Notes under the pieces: model-generated
The model's input: only the letters and a program-made list of their open reading frames with translations
Told to the model about the DNA's origin: nothing
Databases searched by the model: none
Translations under genes and position numbers: made by a program
Shown here: positions 48,938 to 59,830 of the stretch, in pieces
How the letters are laid out: every line of letters begins with the position of its first letter
Position numbering within the stretch: the stretch's first letter is position 1
Assembly: GCA_037013685.1 (NCBI GenBank)
Contig: CM072899.1
Coordinates: forward strand, 7,730,479 to 7,794,478
Source of the DNA: Acridotheres tristis
Taxonomy: Eukaryota; Chordata; Aves; Passeriformes; Sturnidae
Reading direction: 5' to 3'
DNA: 64,000 nt

Positions 48938-51900
48938 TCACAGCTCACAGGCCCTGACCATGAGCAGAAATCCACCAGGCTCAGTCTTGCACAGCCACAG
49001 AGACACTCAGGTGCCCTCTCAAGGAGCTGCTGCTCTACTTTAGAAGCAAAGGTAATAGGTGAGGATGCCAGAGGGAGAAGGCACAGAACACCACATCATG
49101 CAGTTATAAAAGTGCTCAGTTTAGGTCACCAAAGCAGTGGAGAAGGTAAAGACTTAAGGGACTTGCTGAAAATGTTTGGCAATATTGGCTGGGGATTAAG
49201 ACTGGTGACTTAGAAGGGCAGAGTCAGGGGTCACTGAAAAAAATCAACAACACAGGCTCAACAAACTTTGATAGAAACCTGTCAGAGACAACTACCTCTG
49301 CAAAACCCTGTAATTACAGTGTAGGTTAAATTCCACTGACTAAATTCACAGAGCTGTTTTACTACATTTCAGTAGACATCACTAGACACTGCACACTGAT
49401 TACTCCAAACCTCAGCACCTTTTAAGTTTCTATATATTTATTTAGCTGCTCTTTCTCCCTGGAGTGAATATTATCCTGTCTTAAAGGTTTGATGTAAAAT
49501 CAAACAGCATGTTGTCTGGCAGAGCTTTGCTCTTCCTTTTAAGACTGCTACTTCTCAAAAAGACATTTCAAAACACAAACATACCAGGGCATCTCAATAG
49601 ATCTGACCTCACTTGGACATAAGCTCTCCATACATCTGCCATCTCTCCCTCGGATCTTTTAAAATTGCACCTAGTGGGTAATAAACGATGCTGTCCCACA
49701 AAGGCAGCACTGCTCCATCCCCAGAGGGGAGAGGATGAGCCAGGACTGTGCCCAGTGTGAGCACACCCTGTGTGACCGCCCCAGCCAACACTTGGCTTGC
49801 CCCAACACCGGCTCATGTTTCATGTTACATTTATGTTCAAACTCCCTTCAAAATCCTCCCCCCGGTGCCATGGTTTCCTCAGCTAATTTAACCAGCAGCA
49901 CAGAGCACTGCAATCAGGGGCACAAACCTCCCGAGCTGCTGGCTCAGGGGGAAATCGGGAGCTGTGGAAGCAGCCTTGCCCTCGGAGCTGGCTGTGCTGC
50001 AGGGTGGGCAAAGCTTTCTGTCTGGACATCAGGATCCTGCTGTGGACACACACATTCACAGAGCTGGGGAATTACAGCTTGGAAATCCTTTTCAGGCCTG
50101 CATTTCTCCTGACTCTCAGGTCCATTCTCAGGCTGACAAGCTGACTGCAGCCTCAGTTAGGGAGGAAGTCTCCCAGAGTGATAATATGGTGAAAAACAGA
50201 ATGGAATTCATAATAAAGATTAACACCTGGTGTCTTTCCCGTGGTCCCAGGGATGTTTTTCCCAATTGTCCAATGAACTACTGTCCTGTCCTAGCTGCAC
50301 GTAACACACTTTAAATACAGGCTGTCTGTATGATAAAGTTGGCCTTTTTTCCCCAAAAGAGGTCCGTGTGTGTTGCTGTCCTTTCTCTCTCTCTGCAGCT
50401 CAGTGACCCCATCCTGCCTGGTGCACAAGCTCCATCTCCACCTCCCAGGTGCCCCAGGCTGCTCAGAAAGCAGCTTTTCCCCTCCTCAGAGCACACCAAA
50501 GCACAGGTGCTTTCTGCCGTAGCATGATGGAGGTCTCTCAAAATAGTAAGGCACGAATTAAAAAAGGCAAAGCAGCAAACCTGGGAGCTTCAGAAGTCAC
50601 TGCTGCTCCAGAAAGGGGTTTCTGATGCACCAGACTATCAAACGGTGACTCAAAGCTGCAGTGTGAAATACCCTGTTCTTGCTTCTGTGTCACCAGATCT
50701 TTCATAGCCCAGTTCCCACACTGACAGGGATTTCAGGCAACAACAGCTTCGAGGCTTTCAGCAGAGATGGGAAAATTAAGCTTTCTTATTTGCAGAGCCA
50801 TTTGATCAATTACTTGGTGAGATTATATCATATACTGTTGAATTTTAATATATCTCAAAACTGTTTCTATAATACTGTTGTATTAGAGTGCTAAAGGCAT
50901 TCTAAAGTAGTCTCAGTGAACTGTTCTTAAAACTTACTAGTAAAACTGTGCAAAACAAGTTTTCCTAAAAGCAGTGACCTAAAAATTGTTCAGACTTTTC
51001 TTAGTCAAAAAAAAAAATTAAATTTAAATGAAGCAGCTCTATCACCTGATTCTAAGTTGGTCCACCTTCAGAGATGCTCAAAAATTCTTGACTTCTGTCA
51101 GGTTATTAGAAGTTCTCCTTTTAATTAACTCATTAAGATCAAACAACTGCACTAGAGATCCAGAAAAAGAGCTGAAAACAGAAATCCAATACTTCCCACT
51201 TCCACAGAGAAGCCCTCCTGATTATCCTCTGAAGAACTGACATGGTTTATCCAGATATAACTGACAACTTATTGGAGAGTCTTGCTTCTTAATGGGTTTG
51301 AATGTTCTGGGTTACCCTTCTGGAGGATGGTTAGAAGACAAAATAAAGGGAAAAATCCCCAGTCCTCGACCATGGCACCTGCTTCAGCTCAGTACAAGTA
51401 TGTTACTGGAATTCTGGTTTTAACTGAAGGTGAGGTTTAACTTGTGATTGGAGAATAATTAGCTTTAAAAGAAAACGCTTCATTAAGCCAGAAAAGACAG
51501 TGTTTCAAAACTTGCCAGCTCTGATGTCTCTTTCAGCTTAAACAAATCTACAAAATTAAACACTTGTTTTGGGAAGAGGTTTTGTTGTGTCCTTTTTTTC
51601 CCACCCCCATCTTGGCAGAACAAATCAGAATTGCTGTTAGGTTCAGCCAAGTCTTCAGGAGAAAAAGTTTTCTTCAGGTCTTTTTTATACAACAGGAGTT
51701 ACCCAAATTATATCAGCACCTTCCTTCAGTGAGTCTGAGCCACTGAGTTGAATTCCATGGTATGCACTAAGAGTAATATTCCACTGCTATGTTTTATTAT
51801 TTCCTGCTGCATTGGTAGCAAGGTGATTGCCAGACTTGTGTGTTCATGGAGATATGTGCATAATTGCTGAAAAAAGTCTGTATGGCTTACCCTTAACACC

Positions 51901-52085
51901 AAGAATTAGTAGACAGTAAAATAATGGGTTTCAATCCTGCAAGTCCAAGACTAGAGTGAAAAATATCACAAAGCTCTATCCTATCATTGAGTGAAGAGTA
52001 ACTGTGATTGGCAACCTGACATAACCAAGATATTCCCCAAGACACAGAGCCCTTGGCAGTGTGCTCTGCCTCTCTCACAAAAAAT

Positions 52086-52099
52086 CACACACACACACA
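52086..52099. repeat. (CA)7 microsatellite
   Basis: Seven uninterrupted CA units. Short, but of a type that can vary in length between individuals. Confidence 0.85.
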
Positions 52100-52573
52100 A
52101 GAACTTTGCTCTCTTACCTTTTCCTCAGAATCCTTTTTTGTTCACTCTAAGTTAACAGTTATTATTACTTTCACATTAGCTAGGAATATAAAACAACAGA
52201 AAAAATATTAGCCGCTCCTTTTTCATTTAGTTGCTTTAATTTCCTCTTGCCACTTTTACTTCAGAGAGAAGGGGGTTATGGCAAAGAAATCAATGGCTGA
52301 AATGACATATGACTCTCTACAGGTTGCTCTAGCATTTCAGAGATGCCAAAGTAAGCAATATAATTAAAATTATCATATAGGGTCCATTGTAATTTTCTTG
52401 TTCTTAAAAATGAGTACTTAGAGTGTATTGGAGCATTTAAATCTTATGGGGATTTGTGTTAGCACTTCCTTGCTCTTCCAGGTTTCTGTAGAAGTAAGGA
52501 CAGACCTCAGAATTGTTTATAGGTGACTGTTATAGCATAAGCTGAGATCCAAAATGGTCCTTTTCAGTATCCC

Positions 52574-52660
52574 AAAAAAAAAAAAAAAAAAATCACTCCT
52601 CCCTCCAAGAATAAAAAAAAACAAAACCCAAAAATATAATTTTAAGGAAAAAAAAATTGT
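52574..52660. repeat. A19 run with A-rich continuation
   Basis: Nineteen A residues at 52574-52592 are followed by a pyrimidine patch and further A runs of 7 to 9 bases up to about 52660. No retroposed body is recognised. Confidence 0.85.
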
Positions 52661-53617
52661 GCATGAACTTAAATTTAGGTAAGTAATTACAATATTCACC
52701 TGCAGATAAGCAGGTTGAAACCTCCTTTCTGGCAGATCTGGATCTCCTACTCACCAAATGTCATTACTACAGAGCTACAGGATATTCTAAGGGCAGCCCC
52801 ACATCAAAGCTACTCATTCTGCCTTAACAACTACCTTGCAAAAGCATGTGCTGGAGCTCCTGTTCCCCCACTACCACTAAACTATAGTAGGCATCAGCAT
52901 ATGGAGATATTCTTGTTTGCTCACTTGTTCTCAAATAATATGTAGCAAATATTTGCATAAAATATTTAAATATTCATTGGATCAGAAAAAGGCTCAATTG
53001 TCTGGTGCTTGGATAATTTGCCACGGGCAAAAAACTGCGAAAAGAACTCAATTTCCAGGTTCTGCTAAGATGAGTATTTAAACCGAGCAGAATAGAAGAG
53101 CTTGAGTGGAAAGTAACTAACAAAAGACCTAACCTGGAAAGGCAGAAAACACATTTGATAGGCTTGAAATATTTCATGTCCCTGGAACACTACTGTAGCA
53201 ATCTGTGGATATGCTGACTATTGCCACCTTCATCCAGACAAGCTGATGACTTCATCCCAGTAAGTAAATTAAAACACTAACAACAGACAGCTGTCAAAAT
53301 ACAAAACACATCTTGTCCCTCTGACATAAAGAGACCTGGAAATCATGCATTTCACAGATGGAAATTGTGCCAAATCATCACAACCAGAGAAACCCTGCTG
53401 ATGCTAAAATGCTATTCCAAGCAGTCTTCCCACAGTCAGATCAGAGAGCACACTCCTTAATGGGGTTTTGCAATGACAACACTGAGGAAATAAGAGATGA
53501 GTGAAAAGGGTGAGTTATAGTGCCCAAATTGATTTGCAGTGCCCTCTTCAATAAGTGAAGAGACACCCTTAAAATTTCCCAATTTTGAAAGGTATAAAAA
53601 GAGAGCAAGGATAAAGA

Positions 53618-53644
53618 CAACAAAAAAAAAAACAAAAAAAACAA
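53618..53644. repeat. A-rich tract
   Basis: Runs of A interrupted by single C over 27 bases; simple sequence. Confidence 0.8.
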
Positions 53645-54464
53645 GATGACTAGATAAATGGTGAAATATTTTGGAAGAGAAAGCTAAATTATTTGACTGA
53701 TCATATGGGGCAAAAGAGAAACTTCATTTGGGAAGAAGCAGAGGAAACATACATCACTCTTCAAAATAAAGCCCAAGTTGTATTTTCTTTTCACCTCCAT
53801 GACTGCATGAACTCCTGGGAGCTGAGGCTGCTGCAGGATGGAGCAGAACTGATCCAGGGGGCAGTACCTGTGGGTTCTAGAACTGCATTAATGTACACCA
53901 TTAATCTTTAGCATCTTTCCATCACCAGAGCCATGTTCAGGAGACACTTCCCATCCCCAGCTGCTGCAAAGGACATCTCCTGATTCCAACCAGTGAGAGC
54001 AGCTGCTTTTCCTGTCCCAGTTACTCACATTTCCCCAAATGTACACAGGAGAAGTCCTGCTGGAAGGTCACTGGCACTGCAGATGCAAGGGTGGATTTCC
54101 CCTTGCTATGAGACAGCCATAATCCGGGTATGTGTTTAGAGGAAAAACGGAGTTGTACAAAATCTGGCAGGAGGTAAGTTTAGTGTCTCTTTCAGTCTCC
54201 AAATCCTTGTTATTCTATCAGGAAAATGCATCCATTAATGTTGCATTGAACAGTCATTGGTGCCCCCAGGAAGACTTTGAAAAAAAAATTCTATTTAAAG
54301 ACAAGCCTGTTAATGTGTCATCTACAATATGCCTCTCTTACTCCTGGGAAATTTGCATGAAAACAGGATTGTTATTGCTCTGACATTCTTGTGTTCCTAC
54401 TGTTTATTCTCACTGGAAGAGGCGTGTTACCTACCCTGCCATCCCTGCACACCCAGGCTCCCAT

Positions 54465-54493
54465 AAAAAAAAAAAAATTAAAAAAAATTAAAA
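54465..54493. repeat. A13 run and A/T-rich continuation
   Basis: Thirteen A followed by TTAAAAAAAATTAAAA-type sequence; simple sequence about 260 bases before the CR1 end. Confidence 0.85.
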
Positions 54494-54756
54494 GGGCGTT
54501 TTAAATGCAACCTCACTGAAGTTTCAGCTCACGTTCTTGAAATCCCTGTTTTAGTAGCAGGGAAGCTTGCATGCCAAAGGAAACAGATGCTATAAAAGCC
54601 AATAAAAAACAAATAAACATAAATAAATAACATTTTGTCACCATTAGTGAAGGTTTGTGATTATGTGAGTATTCAATAGGAGCAAATACAATTCCAACAA
54701 GAAAAAAGTACCAATACAAAATAGATACGACAAAATTGAATGGAAAAAGCAGATCA

Positions 54757-54923
54757 GAGCACTGGAACAGGCTGCCCAGAGACATTGTGTAGTCTTCTTC
54801 TCTGGATATGTAAAATGCTGGATGAGATCCTCTGCAAGCTGCTCTAGGTGGACCTGCTTTAGCAGAGGATTTGGGCTAGATCATCTCCAGAGGCCCCCTC
54901 CAACCCCAAATCATTCTGTGATT
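54757..54923 (+). repeat. CR1 LINE 3' end, 5'-truncated
   Basis: The segment begins GAGCACTGGAACAGGCTGCC and passes through CTGCTCTAGGTGGACCTGCT and TTGGGCTAGATCATCTCCAG to end TCATTCTGTGATT. These are the characteristic words of the CR1 3' untranslated end, including the short terminal ATTCTGTGATT repeat where the family's reverse transcription starts. Only about 167 bases remain, so this is a typical severely 5'-truncated insertion. It is in the plus orientation, antisense to PTPRG. CR1 is the dominant LINE in birds, crocodilians and turtles, which supports the avian assignment. Confidence 0.93.
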
Positions 54924-55079
54924 AGTCAGCTAAAACAAGAGACTGCAATTTTAAGCTAATCTTTCCCAAGTACATGACTTTTTACGACTGTGTGCTGCCA
55001 CACCTAACCAAAGTCCTCCTCTTCAAAGAGGGGAAAGTGGAAATCACTGAGAGGATTTAAGGGGAGTTAGGTCACAGGG
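54924..55079. other. Short intronic spacer
   Basis: Unique sequence between the CR1 end and an AT-rich block; nothing recognised. Confidence 0.7.
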
Positions 55080-55560
55080 ACAATTTATTTGATGGCTCAA
55101 CATTAATGAGAAGCTTCCTTGTTTTTTTCTTTGCATTCTTTATTTTCACTCTTACACAATGAATTTCTCTGCATTTTTGAAGACACATTCTCAGCAAAAA
55201 GGTTCGCAGAAGGGTTTATTGTTTAAGACTCCATTTGAAACAGATTGATCTGCAGCGTGAGTGCAGCTGCCTCATATGAAGCATTGCATTCTAAAAATCC
55301 TTTATGACATTTCTCTTTAGACATGAATCAGCAGACTAACAGATGTCTCATTCACACCATGTTTGAGCTTCAGCTTTACTAATGAAATTAATTTAGGGCC
55401 AAATTGTATCTTGAGTCGCACACAGAACTCTTGGTGACTTGTGCATCAGCCAAATAAACGCATGGGAGAAAGGAAATTTGACCTTAATTTTAATTTCAAC
55501 TTCGTAACAGATTGCTAATTTAAGGCGACAGATTGTGATATCCCTTACTTGCGTTACACA
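55080..55560. promoter_or_regulatory. Possible conserved non-coding element
   Basis: Unique, repeat-free AT-rich sequence with CATTAATGAG, AAATTAATTTAGG and AATTTTAATTTC words and a TTGAGTCGCACAC word near 55413. It adjoins a CpG-containing GC-richer pocket at 55600, a juxtaposition often seen at regulatory regions. No conservation data are available. Confidence 0.3.
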
Positions 55561-55599
55561 CTACCCTACATCACAAATAATCCCACTGAAGACAGCGAG

Positions 55600-56160
55600 A
55601 TTTCTGGAGCTCCATATACTCCTAGGAGGGTCAAGATCTCACAACCTGCCCGTTCCTTGTGCAGACGGACTCTGAATCTTAAGAGGAGCCAGGGATGCAG
55701 CTCTTGGAGCTTGTTCTCTCGGTACCAGCCCGTGTGCTGTCCTGGCAGGAGCCGCTGTGTTGTTGCTGAGTTTTGTCACGCAGCGCTCGGCACAGGCAGC
55801 AGTTGTCAGAAAAGGAGATGAGGAAGCAGCAGGGAAGTCTGCTCTTCCCCACGGGCTGTTCACAGCCTTCTGCAGGCAGATCCAAGCTTGCCTGGACCAG
55901 AGCCTGTGCAGCCAAACTGGGTTTCCTCACTTGAGCCAATAATCCACTGTGTTAACTCATGGCCACAGCTACCTGTCAGAGCACGGCCACGGCGGCTGGA
56001 GGCAGAGCCTGAGCTCACACCCATCTGCAAAAAACCATCCATCTTGGGAAAACAGAGCTGTTCCATGAGAAACAGCCACTGGACTGAGGGTCTTTCGGAT
56101 CTCACAGTTTTCTCTAAGGAATGTCTGAACCACGCAGAGCATGAGCAGATCTTCCAGTGA
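55600..56160. other. CpG-containing GC-richer pocket with exon-like features on the plus strand
   Basis: CpG dinucleotides are clustered here compared with the flanks (for example around 55740-55790 and 55980-56000). On the plus strand a good acceptor, GTGTGCTGTCCTGGCAG ending at 55748, and a strong donor GTGAGT at 56157-56162 bracket about 408 bases. The frames inside show no known domain. It could be a non-coding exon of an antisense transcript, an old degraded repeat or chance. Confidence 0.3.
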
Positions 56161-58999
56161 GTATTTTTTTTTTTAAGTTAAGATCAGTGTGCTGTAGCAC
56201 TGGTGTGACATCCAGTCTAACATTCCCTCATTCCCTTCACCTCAAATACCTTCTGTAACTTGGAGAACCAACTTCTGTGCAAGTGACATTATGTTAAAAA
56301 ATCCAAGCTACTGTTGGCAGAATATTCGAGTTTCCACTCGCATGACTTCAATCCCCAATCACATTCTGCTTCACACTGCTCCAGGAACAAACCCACATTT
56401 CTAAGTCCCATACTGTCTCTAGCAGTGACTGAAGTTTATTTGGAACCAAGATAACTTTTTATTATTTTTATTTATGAAACTTTTGATTTCACAGTTACCT
56501 TTAAGGACTCAGACATATAACAAGCATCACATGTTCCAAAAAAGTGAAAACAAGGTTCCTTAACAAGTAGGATGTAACAAGAGCTGAGAACAACTTCCTA
56601 TTTGAAAAATAACCACCCTGAGGGCAGTTGGCTGTAACCACTGATAGGGCTAAAGATAGTCAGTAGTTAAAGCACAAGGTCAGTGAACTCCATGCATTCA
56701 GCATCTGAAGTCTGTCACTTTTTCAGGACTATCAGTGGGTTTTTTTCACTTAAGCCTGTCAACCAAAGATTACTTTCTATACTTCCATGGTAGGTCTGCT
56801 CTTCCCATGTTTGCTTCCCATTTAGTTATAGCCAATGTTTACTCAGAGAAGAGCTATCCATCCCATTCTGATAAGTTAAATAAAAACTTGTACCAAAACA
56901 CTGATACTGATATGAGCAACATTCAGAGTGTGATTCTTCCTTCCCTTATTCAGCAGCTTAGGCTGATTCACTAGCATTTCTCTGGCTACTTTCAGTTATT
57001 CTCCCCACCTGCAGAGATCACTGAGCCATATTACTGCTCCCTTTTCCATAATAGTCTGAGGCTGAATTCAACTATGACTTTGAAATAAATAGAAAAAAAA
57101 CAACAGCTCCTTGAATTTGTCGCTGGGATATCTGTTTTAGCAGCAGACCCATTTCTGCTATGATTACATAGTTAAAGATGCAGAACATATTGTACGGCTT
57201 TCACCTTCCAGTTACTTGTGATAGGCTACTTCTGTAAGCATATGGTTTTCAGCATTTCAGAAAAATCTTCTTGATGGTTCATTGCAAGATGCGAGGCTCT
57301 ACTTTAGTAGCATGTAAGCTGAACCACTGCAGTGTGAAATTCAAGAATACCAAACCAGAAGAAGAAAAATATAGAGGAAACCCCAGGAACAAAGTGTTTA
57401 AACAGGCTGGCACAAAAACTGCTTCAGACTCTCACATGTGCCCAGTTTTCCTGGTCTAACTGTCCTTCAAGTATTGTAATCTTCACTTGGGTGCCATATC
57501 CTATTTCCCACTGCATTTTAAATTGTTACATTTATATTTAAAATCAGTCTCAACTATGTCCAACACATATTAATGACCTCTAAATAATTTAGGGGACATT
57601 CAGAGCATAAGGTGAGCCTCTACCAGATACTCCAGAGCTCTTTGACAGAAGGTCAAGACTTTGGATGGTCTAAGCAGGTACTATATCTCAGCATCTTCTT
57701 TACCTTGGCCTGTGTTAATTCCTAAGTGGGTCAAGAGTGGTCTTTGATTTTTGTACTTTTAAATACCCTGAAAGAGCTTTCATTTAATTTTGAACAAAAG
57801 GAGATGAGAATATTGGTATTATCTCAGCAGCACCTGGGCAGGTTCAAAGACACAACATCCCATTCCAAGATGGTATCTGTACCTTGCTTGGACCCCACAA
57901 CACCTCAGACATTAAGTGCACATCACAGAAATGAGAAGCACAAATCTTCATTAAAAAAATACATAGAGCTGCACACATATGACATGCCTAGCTAAAACAG
58001 AATCCTTTCATGTTTCACATTGACGCCTGAGCTCTGTCCAGATTACTGAAAAAAATTCTGTTTTCAGAACTTCAACAGTAGCAAAGAGCCTGTTTCAGAC
58101 TTCAGCCATTTTTAAAAACACCACAAGCAAATGAATAAATAAGGGGATATATTAACAAGTGATGTATCTCAAACACAACTCCTCACATAAGCTGCACCAA
58201 ACCTCCCTCCAAGCCCATTCCACCATGAATGAGGAGCATCCCAAGCAGAGTGTTTGGGGTTTAGCACACTTTGGGCTAAAAGCTCCTGCTTGAGTGGAAG
58301 GGAGCTGCAATCAGAGAGCAAAGAGCTCTGAGTGCTGAGCCCTGACCAGGGCATGAGTAGCTCAGTACAACAGGGCTGTGTAAAGATGTGCAACAAAGTT
58401 CTGCCACCTTATGAAACTTATCCACAAATTACTTTCTCTCACCTATTTTTAAACATGTGCTGCACGTAACTCCAAGTGACTCTGCCCAGTAATTGCAGTT
58501 ATTTACTGCTGATTTCTAGCATGGAAGTCTGATCCTTACCATCAGCAAGAGAGCAGAGTTGACTGGAAGATGTCTGTCTCTCCAAACACACTGCCAGTAC
58601 TGCTGCTGCAGAGGAGGAGACACGGCTGTGATGGCAGAGAGCAGGAAATCCCCCATGGGAGAAGCCAGGCCGTGTGCTACAGGATCTGCTCGAGGATCAC
58701 AAGCATCACTTTATGGCCAAAGAGAGAGCTAACAGGTTGGCTTGTGTTTAATAAATATTTGAGACACAGCTTTGGTTCCTGACATGGTTCCATATGCACA
58801 AAACCCAAGAGTTTATAAAAAGAAACTGGGATTTCTAGCCACGCTGCTTCCTCAAGCCAACAGCAGGGAACATGTCCCCATTTTCCAATGTATCCATAAT
58901 GCATGAAAAGCTGTAAAAGCCAGAATAGACGTGGCTGTGTTATAAGCTCTGAGCTATAACACACCAGATTTGTCTGTGGAGTTCCATACACATCCTGAA
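56161..58999. other. Intronic sequence without recognised genes
   Basis: Mixed AT-rich intron with short frames on both strands; no known domains, RNA genes or interspersed repeats are recognised. Confidence 0.7.
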
Positions 59000-59830
59000 A
59001 ACTGCTTCAAAATATGCACAATAAAAGTTAAATTTTCATTTAAAGTTTAATTTTATCAACAAATCATGATTTACTACACCTATCTGTCAAACAATACACT
59101 ACTCCCTTTCAAATATTACAGGAACTAAAATACAAGATTCTAATTAACTTTGTCATAAGAGTTGTTCTAAAACTTCTCTCTTCAAAGCACTGAGATTTAA
59201 AGTAATAAATATTCCTTCAGAAGTAGGCCAGTTTGAATTTAATATGCACCAAATAAATATTCCCTCAATTAGATGAGAGCAAGTAAAAAGCTTTATGTTA
59301 TGGCTTATAGCAATTTCAGATAAAGAGCTTGTGTGATGGAGTGAATCCAGCTACAAAATGATTGCAGTAGCAATGTATTTTTAGCACAGGATAGCACTCA
59401 TCTCAAAAATAATTCTGAGAATTTTTGTAATTTTCAGATCACACTGTTTTCATTGGGGCTACCATGCTTAGTAGATTTCACAAATTATTCCTAAAAAATT
59501 AATAAGGAGAATTAAGGATCCTTGTAATGAGTCATGTAACTACTTATTTGGCAGAACTACACTCTTTTTCTATTTGTGCAGGAACAAGCATCCAAGTTGT
59601 ACCAAAGAGAAAAAAAATAATAAAAATCACCCATTCTTGTGATGAAACTTGTACATCATCACTACTTTAACAAAATTATCACTTTTAAACAAAATTTCTA
59701 CTCATCAGTTTACTGAAATCTAGGTCTGTCTTCACAACTAGTGAACTGTTGTTTCTAGTGTAGAACTGTTGTTGTTTTAAATAAAAAGTTCAAGTTCAAA
59801 GAATATTTATGAAACAACCTAAAAAAAAAA
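59000..59830. promoter_or_regulatory. Possible conserved non-coding region
   Basis: The longest AT-rich, nearly repeat-free block in the window, with no open frame of note. It includes AATATTCCTTCAG and AATATTCCCTCAA as a near-duplicate pair at about 59207 and 59257, and several AATTAA words. Texture only; it could be plain AT-rich intron. Confidence 0.25.

Larger units (their letters stand above)
48938..54464. other. Intronic sequence without recognised genes
   Basis: GC-richer at about 49690-50520, with chance frames on both strands, then AT-rich. A (CA)7 run lies at 52086-52099, an A19 run with A-rich continuation at 52574-52660 and an A-rich tract at 53618-53644. No interspersed repeat is recognised until the CR1 end at 54757. 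Confidence 0.65.
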
